64,000 bases of DNA from Atriophallophorus winterbourni (Eukaryota; Platyhelminthes; Trematoda; Plagiorchiida; Microphallidae), in NCBI GenBank assembly GCA_013407085.1, contig JACCGJ010020111.1, positions 78,601 to 142,600 of the forward strand. The letters run 5' to 3'. Shown here one piece after another: positions 48,401 to 62,935 of this stretch. Under the pieces are notes generated by a model. It was not told the DNA's origin, did not search any database, and saw only the letters and a list, made by a program, of their open reading frames with translations. The first letter of the stretch is position 1; every line of letters starts with the position of its first letter. The position numbers were made by a program, and so were the translations under genes.

Positions 48401-51400
48401 GTTCACAAAACCACAAACCGTTAGAACCAATATGAGATTGACAATGGTTAATTCAATCAGAGCTGACAATGCTTAATAATTCAATTCAAACCTAAAAACG
48501 TTTTAAACCAATCTGAGATCGACAATTTTTAAACCAATCAGAGCTGACAATGCTTGATATTTTAGTTCAAAAATTACAAACGTTCTGAACTGATCTGAAA
48601 TTGAAAATGCTTAAACCAATCAGAGGGCAAAATGCCTAACATTTCAGACCAACAACAAGAAACGTTTTAAACGAATCTGAGTTCGACAATGATTGAACCA
48701 ATCAGAGGTGACAACGCTTGGTATTTCAGTCGAAAGAATACAAACGTTTTAAACATATTCGAAAAGTACAATGTGTGAATCAATGAGAGATGACAATGTT
48801 TGATATTTTAGTACAAAAACTACAAACATTTTGAACCAATCCGATCTGACAATGCTTAATATTTTAGTCGAAAAACTACAAACGTTTTGAACCAATGGGA
48901 GAGGGGCAATGTTCGGATCAATTAAAGATGACAATGCTTAATATTTCAGTCGAAAAACTAAAAACTTTCAAATCAATCTGAGATCGACAATGTTTGAACC
49001 AATCAGAGCTGACAATGCTTTATATCTCAGTCTAAAAACTACAAACCGCTTTGAACCAATATAAGATCGAAAATGTTCAAACCAATCAGAGCTAAGAATT
49101 TTTAATATATAGTTTCAAAAACTACAAACGTTTTGAACTGGTCTGAGATGCACAAAGTTTGAACCAATCAGATCTGACAATGCTCAATATTTCAGTCTAA
49201 AAACTACCAACGTTTTGAATCAATCTGAGATCGATAATGTTTAGACCAATCACAGCTGACAATGCTTGATATTCCAGTCCAAAATTTACAAATGTCTTGG
49301 ACCAATCTGGGATCGACAATGTTTGGACCAATCTGAGATGACAATGCTTAATATTTCCGTCTAAAAACTACGAAGGTTTTAAGCCAATCTGAGGTCGACA
49401 ATGTTTGGACCAATCTGAGATGACAATGCTCAATATTTCAATCTGAAAACTATAAACGTTTTGAAGTAATTTGAGATGGACAATGTTTAAACCAATCAGA
49501 ACTGACAATGCTCATTATTACAGTCCAAAAACTACGAACGTTTCAAACCAATCTGAGATCGACAATGTTTAAACCAATCAGACCTGGCAATGCTTGATAT
49601 TTCAGTTCACAAACTACAAACGGTTTGAACCAATTTGAGATCGCAATGTGTAAACCAATCAGAGCTGACAATGCTTGATATTTTGATCTAAAACTACAAA
49701 ATGTTTTCATTTATTTGAGATCGACAATGTTTGAACCAATCAGATCTGACAATGCTTAACATTACAGTCTAAAAACTAAAAACGATTTGACCTAATCCGA
49801 GATCGACAATGTGTGAACCAATCAGAGCTGACAATGCTTAATATTTCAGTCCGAAAAAAATACGACCGTTTTGAACCAATCGGAGAGGGGCAATGTTTGA
49901 ATCAATCAAATATGACAATGCTTGATATTTCAGTCGAAAAACTACAAACGTTTAGAACCAATCGGAGATGGACAATGGATAGGCTAATCATGACTGGCAA
50001 TGCTCATCATTTCAGTCCAAAACTACGAACGTTTTAAATCAATCTGAGATCGACAATGTTGAAGCCAATCAGACATGACAATGCTTAATCTATCAGTCTA
50101 GAAACCACAAACATCTTAAACCAATATGAGATCGGCAATACATGAACAAATCAGAGCTGACTATGCTCCATATTTGAGTCCAGAAACAACAAACGTTTTG
50201 AATCAATCTGAGATCGACAATGTTCGGACCAATGAAAGCTGACAACGCTCAATATTTCAGTCCAAACATTACGAACTATTGGAACCAATCTGAGAACGAC
50301 AAGGTTTGAGCCAATCAGAACTGACAATGCTCGATATTCCAGTCCATAAACTACAAACGTTTTAAACCAATTTGAGATCGACAATGTTTGAACCGATCAA
50401 AGCCGACATTGCTTGAAAATTCAGTCAAAAATTATGAACGATTGTAACCAATCTGATAACGACAATGTTCGAACCAAGCAGAGCTGACAATGCTTGATAT
50501 CTCAGTCCACAAACTACAAACGTTTTGAACCAATATCAAATCGACAATGTTTGAAACAATCTGGGCTGACAATGCTTGTTATTTTACTCAGAAAATTACA
50601 AATGTTTCGAACCAATCTAAGATAGACAATGTTCGACCCAATCAGAGCTGACATTGATTAATATTTCAATCGGAAACCTATAAACGCTTCGAACAAATCT
50701 GAGATGGACAATGTTTCAGCCAATCAGACCTGAAAATGCTCATTATTTAAGTCCAAAAACTACGAACGTTTTAAATCAATCTGCGATCGACAATGATCCA
50801 ACCAATCACACCTGACAATGCTTATTTTCTCAGTCTAAAAACCACAAACATTTTAAACCAATCTGAGATCGAGAATATATAAACCAATCAGAGCTGACCA
50901 TGCTCGATATTTGAGTTGAAATACTACAAACGTTTTGAATTAATCTGAGATCGACAATGTTTGAAACAATGAAAGCTGACAACGCTCAATATATCAGTCC
51001 AAAAATTACAAACTATTGGAACCAATCTGAGAACGACAAGGTTTGAGCCAATCAGAACTGACAATGCTCGATATTCCAGTCCACAAACTACAAACGTTTT
51101 AAACCAATTTGAGATCGACAATGTTTGAACCGATCAAAGCCGACATTGCTTGAAAATTCAGTCAAAAATTACGAACGATTGTAACCAATCTGATAACGAC
51201 AATGTTCGAACCAAGCAGAGCTGACAATGCTTGATATTTCAGTCCACAAACTACAAACGTTTTGAACCAATATCAGATCGACAATGTTTGAACCAATCTG
51301 GGCTGACAATGCTTGTTATTTTACTCAGAAAATTACAAATGTTTCGAACCAATCTGAGATAGACAATGTTCGAACCAATCAGAGCTGACATTGATTAATA

Positions 51401-52753
51401 TTTCAATCGGAAACCTATAAACGCTTCGAACAAATCTGAGATGGACAATGTTTCAGCCAATCAGACCTGAAAATGCTCATTATTTTAGTCCAAAAACTAC
51501 GAACGTTTTAAATCAATCTGAGATCGACAATGATCCAACCAATCACACCTGACAATGCTTATTTTCTCAGTCTAAAAACCACAAACATTTTAAACCAATC
51601 TGAGATCGAGAATATATAAACCAATCAGAGCTGACCATGCTCGATATTTGAGTTGAAATACTACAAACGTTTTGAATTAATCTGAGAACGACAAGGTTTG
51701 AACCACTCAGAACTGACAATGCTTGATATTCTAGTCCACAAACTACAAACGTTTTGTACCAATTTGAGATCGACAATGTTCAAACCGATCAAAGCCGACA
51801 TTGCTCAAAAATTCAGTCCAAAAATTACGAACTATTGTAACCAATCTGATAACGACAAGGTTTAAACCAAGCAGAGCTGACAATGCTTGATATTTCAGTC
51901 CACAAACTACAAACGTTTTGAACCAATATCAGATCGACAATTTTTGGACCTATCAGACCTGACAATGCTTATTATTTCAGTCCGAAATCCCTAAACGTAA
52001 TAAATCAATCTGAGATCGACAATGTTCAAACCAATCAGAGCTAACAATGCCCAATATTTCAGTCTAAAAAGTACAAACGTTTTAAACCCATCTAAGATCG
52101 ACAAGGATTGTACCAATCAGAGCTGACAATGCTTCATATTTCAGTCCAAAAACTACAATCGTTTTGAACAAATCATAGCTGACAAGGCCTAATATTTCAG
52201 TTTGAAAACTACAAACGTTCTGAACTAATCTGAAATCGACAATATTTGAGCCAATCACAGCTGACAATGCTCAATATTTGAGTCCCAAAACTACAAACGT
52301 TTTGCACCAATCTGAGATCGACATTTTCGAACCAATCAGACCTTACAATGCTAAATATTTCAGTCTAAAAACTACGAACTTTTCGAACCGATCTGCAATC
52401 GACAATGTTTGAACCAATCAGACCTCACAATGCTAAATATTTCAGTCTAAAAACTACGAACTTTTCGAACCGATCTGCAATCGACAATGTTTGAACCAAT
52501 CAGAGCTTACAATGCTCAATATTGCAGGTAAACAACTACGAACGTTTTAACCAATCTGAAGTCGACAATGTTAAAACTAATCAAAGCTGACAATGCGTAA
52601 TATTTCAGTCCAAAAACACTTAACGTTTTGAACCAATCTGAGTTCGATATTGTTTAAACCATTCAGAGCTGACAATGCTTAATATATCAGTCTGAGAAAA
52701 CAACAAACGTTCTGAACCAATGTTAGATCGAGGATCTTTGTACTAATCAAAGC
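42493..52753 (+). repeat. 82-bp satellite array, orientation A, segment 7
   Basis: About 125 monomers. To about 47.3 kb a distinctive variant dominates, with CCAATGTTAGATCGAGAATC and TTTGTACTAATCAGAGC. From about 47.6 kb the variants of segments 1 and 2 return (GAACCGATCAAAGCCGACATTGC, GATATTTGAGTCC). The sequence is therefore a mosaic of sub-families. No gene is seen. Confidence 0.96.
50130..52000 (+). repeat. 9-monomer higher-order repeat (737-bp period), two and a half copies
   Basis: AACCGATCAAAGCCGACATT occurs at 50391 and 51128 (737 bp apart, nine monomers less one base), and its third copy at 51783 is 655 bp on, as if one monomer had been lost. The intervening variant monomers are in the same order and nearly identical, so this is the youngest multi-monomer expansion on this side of the polarity switch. 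Confidence 0.85.
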
Positions 52754-52754
52754 G
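52753..52754. other. satellite polarity switch (inversion junction)
   Basis: Up to 52753 monomers read AATCAGAGCTGACAATG on the + strand; from 52754 they read the reverse complement (TTGTCAGCTCTGATTGG). The join is TACTAATCAAAGC / GTTGTCAGCTGTGATTGG. AATCAAAGC and GCTGTGATT form imperfect inverted arms around 7 bp. The arrays on the two sides are not mirror images over the next few hundred bases. Confidence 0.95.
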
Positions 52755-55700
52755 TTGTCAGCTGTGATTGGTTCAAACAATATCGATTTCTGATTGATTT
52801 AAAACTTTTGTAGTTTTCGAACTGAAATAAAAGGCCTTGTCAGCTCTGATTGGTTCGAACATTATCGATCTGAGATTGGTTCAAAAGGTTTGTAGTTTGT
52901 GGACTAAAATGCTAAGCAATGTCTGCTCTGATTTGTTTAAACATCGTCGATATCAGATTGGTTTAAAACGTTTGTAATTTTTAAGCTGAAATATCAAGCA
53001 TTGTCACCTCTGATCGGTTCGAACGTTGTCGATCTCAGATTGGTTCAAAACGTTTGTATTTTTTAGTCTGAAATGTTGAGCATTGTTAGCTCTGATTGGC
53101 TTGAACGTTGTCGATCTCAATTTCATTCGAGTCGTTTGTAGTTTGTGAACTGAAATATTAGGCATTGTCAGCTCTCATTGGTTCAAACATTATCAATCTC
53201 AGATTGGTTACGAATGTTTGTAGTTTTGGACTTAGAGTTTTAGCTCTAATTGGTTCAAACATTGCGATCTCAGATTGGTTCAGAACGTTTGTAGTTTTTG
53301 GACTGAAATATCAAGCATTGTCAGCTCTGATTGATTCGAACATTGTAGATCTCAGATTGGTTCAAAACGTTTGTAAATTTTGAACTGAAATATCAGGCAA
53401 TGTCAGTTCTGATTGGTTCGAACATTGTCAATTTCAAATTGGTTCAACACTCTTGTTGTGTTTGGACTAAAATATTATGCATTGTCAGCTCTGAATGGTT
53501 CAAACGTTGTCGATCTCACATTGGTTGAAATTGTTTGTAGTTTTTATACTGAAATATTAGAAAATGTCAGCTCTGATTGGTTCAAACATTGTCGATCTCA
53601 GATTGGTTTGAAACATTTGTAGTTTCTGGATGAAAATATCGAGCATTTTCAGCAATGATTGGTTCAAATATGTTCGATCTCCGATTGCTTCAAAACGTTT
53701 GTAGTTTTTAGGCAGAAATATGAGGCCTTGTCAGTTGTGATTGGTTCGAACATTGTCGATCTCAGATTGGTTGAAAACGTTTGTACTTTCTGGACTGAAA
53801 TATCAAGCATTGTCAGCTGTGATTGGTTCGAACATTATTGATCTCAGATTGGTTCAAAACGTTTGTAGTTTTTAAGCTGAAATATACGTCATTGTCAGCT
53901 CTGATTGCACCAAACATTGTCAATCTGAGATTGGTTGAAGAGGTTTGTAGTTTGTGGACTAGAATAATAAGCATTCTCAGCTATGATTGATCAAACACTG
54001 TCGATTTCAGATTGGTTTAAAACAATTGTACTTTTTGGAGTGAAATATCAAGTATTTTCAGCTCTGATTGGTTCAAACATTGTCGATCTCAGATTGGTTC
54101 AACACGTTTGTAGTTCTTGGGCTGAATTATTGAGCATTGTCAGCTCAGATAGGTTCAAACGTTGTCGATTAGAGATAGGTTCAAAACGTTTTTAGTTTTT
54201 TGACTAAAATATTAAGCATTGTCAGCTCTGATTGGTTCAAAAATTGTCGATCTAGAATGTTTTGAAACGTATGTAGTTTTCGAACTAAAATGTTAGGCAT
54301 TGTCAGCTCTGATTGGTTCACACATTGTCGATCTCAGATTTGTTCAAATTGTTTGTAGTTTTCGGACTAAAATATTATGCATTGTCAGCTCTGATTGGTT
54401 CAAATATGATCAATCTCAGATTGCTCCAGAACGTTTGTAGTTCTCGAATTAAATTATTAGGCGTTGTCAGCTCTGATTGGTTCAAACATTATCGATCTCA
54501 GATTGGTTTGAAAGGTTTTTAGTTTTAGAACTGGAATATTAGGCCTTGTCATCTCTGATTGGTTCAAACATTATCGATCTCATATTTGTTTAAAAGGTTT
54601 GTAGTTTTGTGGACTCAAATAATAGGCCTCGTCAGCTCTGATTGGTTAAACACCGTCCATTTCAGAATGGTTCGAAACGTTTGTAGATTTTGGACTAAAA
54701 ATATAAGCATTGTCAGCTCTGATTGGTTCAAACACCGTCGAATTCAGATTGGTTCAAAACGTTTGTAGTTTTTGGACTGAAATATTAGGCATTGTCAGCT
54801 CTGATTGGTTCAAACACCGTCGATTTCAGATTGGTTCAAAACGTTTTTTGTTTCTGGACTGAAATTTATATATTTCAGCTCTGATGGGTTCAATCATTGT
54901 CGATCTCAGATTGGTTCAAATCGTTTGTAGCTTTTGGACTTAAATATTAAGGATTGTCAGCTCTGATTGGTTCGAACATTGTAGATCTCAAAATGTTTGA
55001 ACACTTATGTTGTTTTTGACCCGAAATGTTGAGCATTGTCAGCTCCGAATGGTTCAAACGTTGACGATCTCAATTCGGTTCAAATCGTTTGTAGTTTTTG
55101 AGCAGAAATATAAGGCATTGTCAGCTCTGATTGGTACAAACATTGTCGATCTCAGATTGGTTAAAAACGTTTGTTCTTTTTGGACTGAAATATTAAGCCT
55201 TGTCAGCTCTGATTGGTTCAAACACCGTCGATTCCAGATTGGTTTAAAACGTTTGTAGTTTTTGAACTAAAATATTATGCATTGTCAGCTATGATTGGTT
55301 CAAATATGATCGATCTCAAATTGCTTCAGACTTTTGTTGTTTTCGAACTAAATTATTAGGCGTTGTCAGATCTGATTGGTTCAAACATTATCGATCTCAT
55401 ATTTGTTTAAATGTTTTGTAGTTTCGTGGACTCAAATAATAGGCCTTGTCAGCTCTGATTGGTTAAACACCGTCCATTTCAGAATGGTTCGAAACGTTTG
55501 TAGTTTTTTGACTAAAATAATAAGCATTGTCAGCTCTGATTGGTTCAAACACCGTCAATTTCAGATTGGTTCAAAACGTTTGTAGTTTTTGGACTGAAAT
55601 ATTAGGCATTGTCAGCTCCGATTAGTTCAAACACCTTCGATTTCAGATTGGTTCGAAACGTTTTTTGTTTTGGGACTGAAATTTATGTATTTTCAGCTCT

Positions 55701-58700
55701 GATGGGTTAAATCATTGTCGATCTCAGATTGGTTCAATTCGTTTGTAGCTTTTGGACTTAAATATTAAGCATTGTCAGCACTGATTGGTTCCCATATTGT
55801 CGATCTGAAATTGATTCAAAACGTTTGTAGTTTTTAGACTGAAATATTAGGCACGTCAACTCAGATTGGTTCAAACATTGTCGATCTCAGATTGGTCAAA
55901 AACGTTTGTAGTTTTCGAACTGAAATATTAGGCAATGTCAGCTCTGATTGGTTCGAGCATTGTCGATCTCAATTTGGTTCGAATCGTGTTTAGTCTTTGG
56001 ACTGAAATAATGAGCGTTATCAGCTCTGATTGCTTCAAACATTGTCGATCTCAAATCGATTTAAAACCTCTGTAGTTTTTGGACTGAGATATTAGGCCTC
56101 GTCAACTCAGATTGGTTCAAACATGGTCGATCTCAGATAAGTTCAAAACGTTTGTAGTTTTTGAATTGAAACATAAGGCGATGTCAGCTGTGATTGATTC
56201 GAACTTTGTCGATCTCAAAATGGTTAAACACTTATGTAGTTTTGGAACTGAAATGTTAAGCATTGTCAGATCAGATTGGTTCAAACGTTTTCGATCTCAA
56301 TTTGGTTCAAATCGTTTGTAGTTTTTGGACTGAAATAATAAGCGTTATCAGCTCTGATTGGTTCAAACATTGTGGATCTCAAATTGATTCGAAACGTTTG
56401 TAGTTGTTGGACTGAAATATTAGGCCTCGTCAACTCAGATTGGTACAAACATTGTCGATTTCAGATTAGTTCAAAACATTTGTAGTTTTTGAACTGAAAT
56501 ATTAGGCGATGTCGGCTCTGATTGGTTCGGAACTTGTCGATCTCAAATTGCTTCAAAACTCTTGTTGTGGTAAGATTGAAATATTAGGCATTGTCAGCTC
56601 TGATCGGTTTAAACGTTATCGAACATAGATTAGTTCGAAACGTTTGTAATTTTTGGGCTGAAATAATAAGCATTGTCACATCCGATTGGTTCAAACATTA
56701 TCGATCTCAGATTGGTTGAAAACCTTTGTAGTTTTCAGACTGAAATATAATGCATTGTGAGCTCTGATTGCATCAAACATAGTCGATCTCAGATGAGTGA
56801 AAACGTTTGTACTATTTGGACTGAAATATTGAGCATTGTCAGCTCTGATCGGTTCAAACACCTCGATTTCAAATTGGTTCAAAACGTTCGTAGTTCTTGG
56901 GCTGAAATATTGAGCAATGTCAGCTCTGATAGGTGCAAACGTTGTCGATTCCAGATAGGTTGAAAACGTTTGTAGATATTTGATTAAAATATTAAGCATT
57001 GTCAGCTCTGATTGGTTCAGAAATTGTCGATCTAGAATATTTGGAAAGGTATGAAGTTTCTGAACCAAAATAGTAAGTATTGGCAGCTCTGATTGGTTCA
57101 CACATTGTCGATCTCAGATTGGTTCAAATCGTTTGTAGTTTTTGAACTAAAATATTATGCATTGTCAACTCTGATTGGTTCAAATATGATCGATCTCAGA
57201 TTGATTCAGAACTTTTGTTGTTTTCGAAATGAAATATTAGGCCTTGTCAGCTGTGATTTAGTTCAAACATTATCGATCTCAGATTGGTTTGAAAGGTTTG
57301 TAGTTTTAGAACTGGAATATTAGGCCTCTTCATCTCTGATTGGTTCAAACATTATCGATCTCAGATTTGGTTAAAAGGTTTGTAGTTTGTGGACTAAAAT
57401 AATGAGCATTGTCAGCTCTGATTGGTTCAAACATCGTCGATTTCAGATTGGTTCAAAACGTTTGTAGTTTTTGGACTGAAATATTAAGTAATTTCAGCTC
57501 TGAATGATTCAAACATTGTGGATCTCAGATTGGTTCGAAAGGTTTGTAGTTCTTGGGCTGAAATATTGAGCAGTGTCAGCTGTAAGTGGTTCAAACATTG
57601 TCGATCTCAGAGTGGTTCAAAACGTTTGTAGTTTCTAGACTGAAATATTGAGCATTGTCAGCTCTGATTGGTTCAAACATTGTCGACCTCAAATTGGTTC
57701 TAATCGTTTGTAGCTTTTGGACTTGAATATTGAGCATAAGCACCTCTGATTAGTTCCAATATTGTCGATCTCAAATTGATACAGAACGTTTGTAGTTTTT
57801 GGACTGAAATATTAGGCAATGTCAGCTTTGTTTGGTTCGAGCATTGTCGATCTCGAAATGTTTGAACACTTATGTAGTTTTTGAACTGAAATGTTGAGCA
57901 TTGTCAGCTTCGATTGGTTCAAACGTTGTCGATCTCAATTTGGTTTAAATCGTTCGTATTTTCTGGACTGAAATAATAAACGTTATCAGCTCTGATTGGT
58001 TCAAACATTGTCGATCTCAAATTGATTCAAAACTTTTGTAGTTTTTGGACTAAAATAGTAGGCCTCGTCAACTCAGATTGGTTCAAACATTGTCGATCTC
58101 AGATTAGTTCAAAACGTTTGTAGTTTTTGAACTGAAATATTAGACGATGTCAGCTCTGATTGGTCCGAACTTTGTCGATTTCAAATTGGTTCAAAACTCT
58201 TGTCGTGTTAAGATTGAAATGTTATGCATTGTCAGCTCTGATTAGTTTGAAGCTTATCGAACACGGATTGGTTTGAAACGTTCGTGATTTTTGGGCTGAA
58301 ATATTAAGCATTGTCACCTCCGATTGGTTTACACGTTGTTGATCTCAGATTGGTTAAAAACCTTTGTAGTTTTTAGACTGAAATATAATGCATTGCGAGC
58401 TCTGATTGCTTCAACCATTGTCGATTTCAAAATGGTTGAAAACGTACGTAGATTATGACAGGAAATGTTGAGCATTGTCAGCTCTGATTAGTTTAAACAT
58501 TGTCGATCTCAAATTGGTTCAAAACGTTTAAAGTTTCCGGACTGAAATAATAAGCATTGTCAGCTTTGAATGGTTCAACGATTGTCGATCTCAGATTGGT
58601 TTTAATTGTGTGTACTTTATGAACTGAAATATTAGGCAATGTCATCTCTGATTGGTTCGAACATTGTCGACATCAAAATGGTTGAACACTCATGTAGTTT

Positions 58701-59039
58701 TTGAACTGGAATGTTGAGCATTGTCAGCTCTGATTGGTTCAAACGTTGTCGATCTCAATTTGGTTCGAATCGTTTGTTGTTTCTGGACTGAAATAATAAG
58801 CGTTATCAGCTCTGATTGCTTCAAACATTGTCGATCTCCAATTGATTCGAAACCTTTGTAGTTTTTTGACTGAAATATTAGGCCTCGTCAACTCAGATTG
58901 GTTCAAACATTGTCGATCTCAGATAAGTTCAAAACGTTTGTAGTTTTCGAACTGAAATATCAGGCGATGTCAGCTCTGATTGGTTTGAACTTTGTCGATC
59001 TCAAATTGGTTCAAAACTCTTGTCGTGTTAAGATTTAAA

Positions 59040-60730
59040 TATTAAGCATTGTCAGCTCTGATTGGTTAAAACCTCATCGAACACAGATTAGTTTAAAACG
59101 TTCGTGATTTTTGGGCTGAAATATTGAGCATTGTCACCTCTGATTGGTTTCAACGTTGTCGATCTCGGATTAGTTGAAAACCTTTGTAGTTTTTAGACTG
59201 AAATATAATGCATTGTGAGCTCTGATTGCTTCAAACATTATCGATCTCAAATTGGTTGAAAACGTATGTAGATTATGAACTAAAATGTTGAGCATTGTCA
59301 GCTCTGATTAGTTTAAACGTTGTCGATCTCAATTTGGTTCAAATCGTTTGTAGTTTTTGAACTGAAATATTAGGCATTGTAGGCTCTAAATGGTTCAAAC
59401 ATTATCGATCTCAAATTGGTTCACAACGTTTTTAGTTTTTAGACTGAAATATTAAGCATTCCAGCTCTGATTGGTTCAAACATTGTCGATCTCAAATTGT
59501 TTCAAAACGTTTGTAGTTTTTTGGACTAAAATAATAAGCATTGTCAGCTCTGGATAATTCAATGATTGTCGATCTCAGATTGGTTTAAATTATGTGTATT
59601 TTATGAACTGAAATATAAGCAATGTCAGCTTTGATTGTTTCAAACATTTTCGATCTCAGATTGGTTTGAAACGTTTGTAGTTTCTGGCTTAAAATATTAG
59701 GCATTGTCAGCTATGATTGGTTCAAAAATATTCGATCTTAGATTGGTTCAGAACGTTCGTAGATTTTGGACTCAAAAATTAAGTATTTTCAACTCTGATT
59801 GGTTCAAACATTGTCGATCTCAGTTTGGTTCAAAACATTTGTAGTTCTTGGGCTGAAATATTGAGCATTGTCAGCTCTGATAGGTTCAACGTTGTCGATT
59901 CCAGATAAGAACAAAACGTTTGTAGTTTTTCGACTGAAATATTAAGCATTGTCAGCTCTGATTGGTTCAAAAATTGTCGATCTAAAATGTTTGGGAACGT
60001 ATGGAGTTTGTGAACCAAAATGTTGCGCATTGTCAGCTGTGATTGGTTAAATCATTGTCGATCTCAGATTGCTTCAAATCGTTCGTAGTTTTTGGACTAC
60101 AATATTATGCATTGTCAGCTCTGATTGGTTCAAATATGATTGATCTCAGATTGCTTCAGAACTTTTGTAGTTTTCCAACTGGAACATTAGGCCTTGTCAG
60201 CTGTGATTGGTTCAAACATTATCGATCTCAGATTGGTTTGAAATGTTGGAGGTTTTAAAACGGACATAGCGCCTCATCATCTCTGATTGGTTCAAACATT
60301 GTCGATCTCAGATTGGTTGACAACGTTTGTAGTTTTCGGACTGAAATATTGAGCATTGTCAGCTCTGATTGGTTGAAACATTGTCGATCTCAAATTGGTT
60401 CACAACCTTTGTAGTTCTTGGGCTAGAATATTGAGCATTTTCTGCACTGATTGGTTCAAAAATGGTCAATCTAGGACGTTTGAAAACGTATGAATTTTCT
60501 CAACTAAAATGTTGAGCATTTTCAGCTCTGATTAATTCAAACATTGTCGATCTAAAATGTTTGGGAACGTATGGAGTTTGTGAACCAAAATGTTGCGCAT
60601 TGTCAGCTCTGATTGGTTCAAACATTGTCGATCTCAGATTGCTTTAAATCGTTCGTAGTTTTTGGACTACAATATTATGCATTGTCAGCTCTGATTGGTT
60701 CAAATATGATCGATCTCAGATTGCTTCAGA
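59040..60730 (-). repeat. higher-order satellite block (about 1.7 kb), copy 1, orientation B
   Basis: Matches 61245-62935 at an offset of 2,205 bp (27 monomers less 9 bases). Shared variants include AAGCATTCCAGCTCTG/AAGCAATCCAGCTCTG, GTCAATCTAGGACGTTTG and GTTGCGCATTGTCAG. Confidence 0.85.
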
Positions 60731-61244
60731 ACTTTTGTAGTTTTCCAACTGGAACATTAGGCCTCGTCAGCTGTGATTGTTTCAAACATAATCGATCTCA
60801 GATTGGTTTGAAAGGTTTGTAGTTTTGAAACTGGAATATAAGGCCTCATCATCTCTGATTGGTTCAAACATTGTCGATCTCAGATTGGTTGACAACTTTT
60901 GTAGTTTTTGGACTGAAATATTAAGCATTGTCAGCTCTGATTGGTTCAAACATTGTCGATCTCAGATTGGTTCACAACGTTTGTAGTTCTTGGGCTAGAA
61001 TATTGAGCATTGTCCGCTCTGTTTGGTTTAAAAATGGTCAATCTAGGACGTTTGAAAATGTATGAAGTTTCTCAACTAAAATGTTAGGCATTTTCAACTC
61101 TGATTGGTTCAAACATTGTCGATCTCATATTGCTTCAAATCGTTCGTAGTTTTCGGACTAAAATATTATGCATTGTCAGCTCTGATTGGTTCGAACTTTG
61201 TTGATCTCAAATTGGTTCAAAACTCTCGTTGTGTTAAGTTTGAC

Positions 61245-62935
61245 ATACTAAGCATTTTTAGCTCTGATTGGTTTAAGCCTTATCGAACACAGATTATTTT
61301 AAAACATTTGTAGTTTTTTGACTGAAATATCAAGTATTTTCAGCTCTGATTGGTTCAAACGTTGTCGATCTCAGATTGGGTGAAAACCTTTTTAGTTGTT
61401 AGCCTGAAATATAATGCATTGTGAGCTCTGATTGCTTCAAACATTGTTGATCTCAAAATGGTTGGAAACGTATGTAGATTTTGAACTGAATTGTTGAGCA
61501 TTGTCAGCTCTGATTAGTCCAAGCGATGTCGATCTCAATTTGGTTCAAATCGTTCGTAGTTTTTCGACTGAAATATCAGGTATTGTCAGCTCTGATTATT
61601 TCACACATTATCGATCTCAAATTGGTTCACAACGTTTTTAGTTTTTAGACTGAAATATTAAGCAATCCAGCTCTGATTGGTTCAAACATTGTCGATCTCA
61701 AATTGTTTCAAAACGTTTGTAGTTTTTGGACTAAAATAATAAGCATTGTCAGCTCTGAATAATTCAATGATTGTCGATCTCAGATTGGTTTAAATTGTGT
61801 GTATTTTATGAACTGAAATATAAGTAATTTCAGCTTTGATTGTTTCAAACATTGTCGATCTCAGATTGGTTTGAAACGTTTGTAGTTTCTGGCCTAAAAT
61901 ATTAAGCATTGTCAGCTATGATTGGTTCGAAAATATTCGATCTCAGATTGGTTCAAAACGTTCGTAGTTTTTGGACTCAAATATTTAGTATTTTCAGCTC
62001 TGATTGGTTCAAACATTGTCGATCTCAGTTTGGTTCAAAACATTTGTAGTTCTTGGGCTGAAATATTGAGCATTGTCAGCTCTGATAGGTTCAACGTTGT
62101 CGATTCCAGATAAGAACAAAACGTTTGTAGTTTTTCGACTAAAATATTAAGCATTGTCAGCTCTGATTGGTTCAAAAATTGTCGATCTAGAATGTTTGGA
62201 AACGTATGGAGTTTGTGGACTGAAATGTTGCGCATTGTCAGCTCTGATTGGTTCAAACATTGTCAATCTCAGATTGCTTCAAATCGTTTGTAGTTTTTGG
62301 ACTACAATATTATGGATTGTCAGCTCTGATTGGTTCAAATATGATCGATCTCAGATTGCTTCAGAACTTTTGTAGTTTTCTAACTGAAACATTAGGCCTC
62401 GTCAGCTGTGATTGGTTCAAACATTATCGATCTCAGATTGGTTTGGAAGGTTTGTAGTTTTAGAACTGGAATACAAGGCCTCATCATCTCTGATTGGTTC
62501 AAACATTGTCGATCTCAGATTGGTTGACAACGTTTGTAGTTTTCGGACTGAAATATTGAGCATTGTCAGCTCTGATTGGTTGAAACATTGTCGATCTCAA
62601 ATTGGTTCACAACCTTTGTAGTTCTTGGGCTAGAATATTGAGCATTGTCTGCTCTGATTGGTTCAAAAATGGTCAATCTAGGACGTTTGAAAACGTATGA
62701 AGTTTCTCAACTAAAATGTTGAGCATTTTCAGCTCTGATTGGTTCAAACATTGTCGATCTAAAATGTTTGGGAACGTATGGAGTTTGTGAACCAAAATGT
62801 TGCGCATTGTCAGCTCTGATTGGTTCAAACATTGTCGATCTCAGATTGCTTCAAATCGTTCGTAGTTTTTGGACTACAATATTATGCATTGTCAGCTCTG
62901 ATTGGTTCAAATATGATCGATCTCAGATTGGTCAA
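61245..62935 (-). repeat. higher-order satellite block (about 1.7 kb), copy 2, orientation B
   Basis: Second copy of 59040-60730. The match breaks abruptly at about 62935, where CTCAGATTG joins GTCAATGTAGGACG. After that, 62975-63600 aligns with 61080-61700 at an offset of about 1,894 bp, so the blocks overlap. Confidence 0.85.

Noticed and set aside
52700..52810. Recent perfect palindrome or fold-back at the polarity switch
   Set aside because: Only about nine bases on each side pair imperfectly; beyond that the two arrays have different monomer variants.
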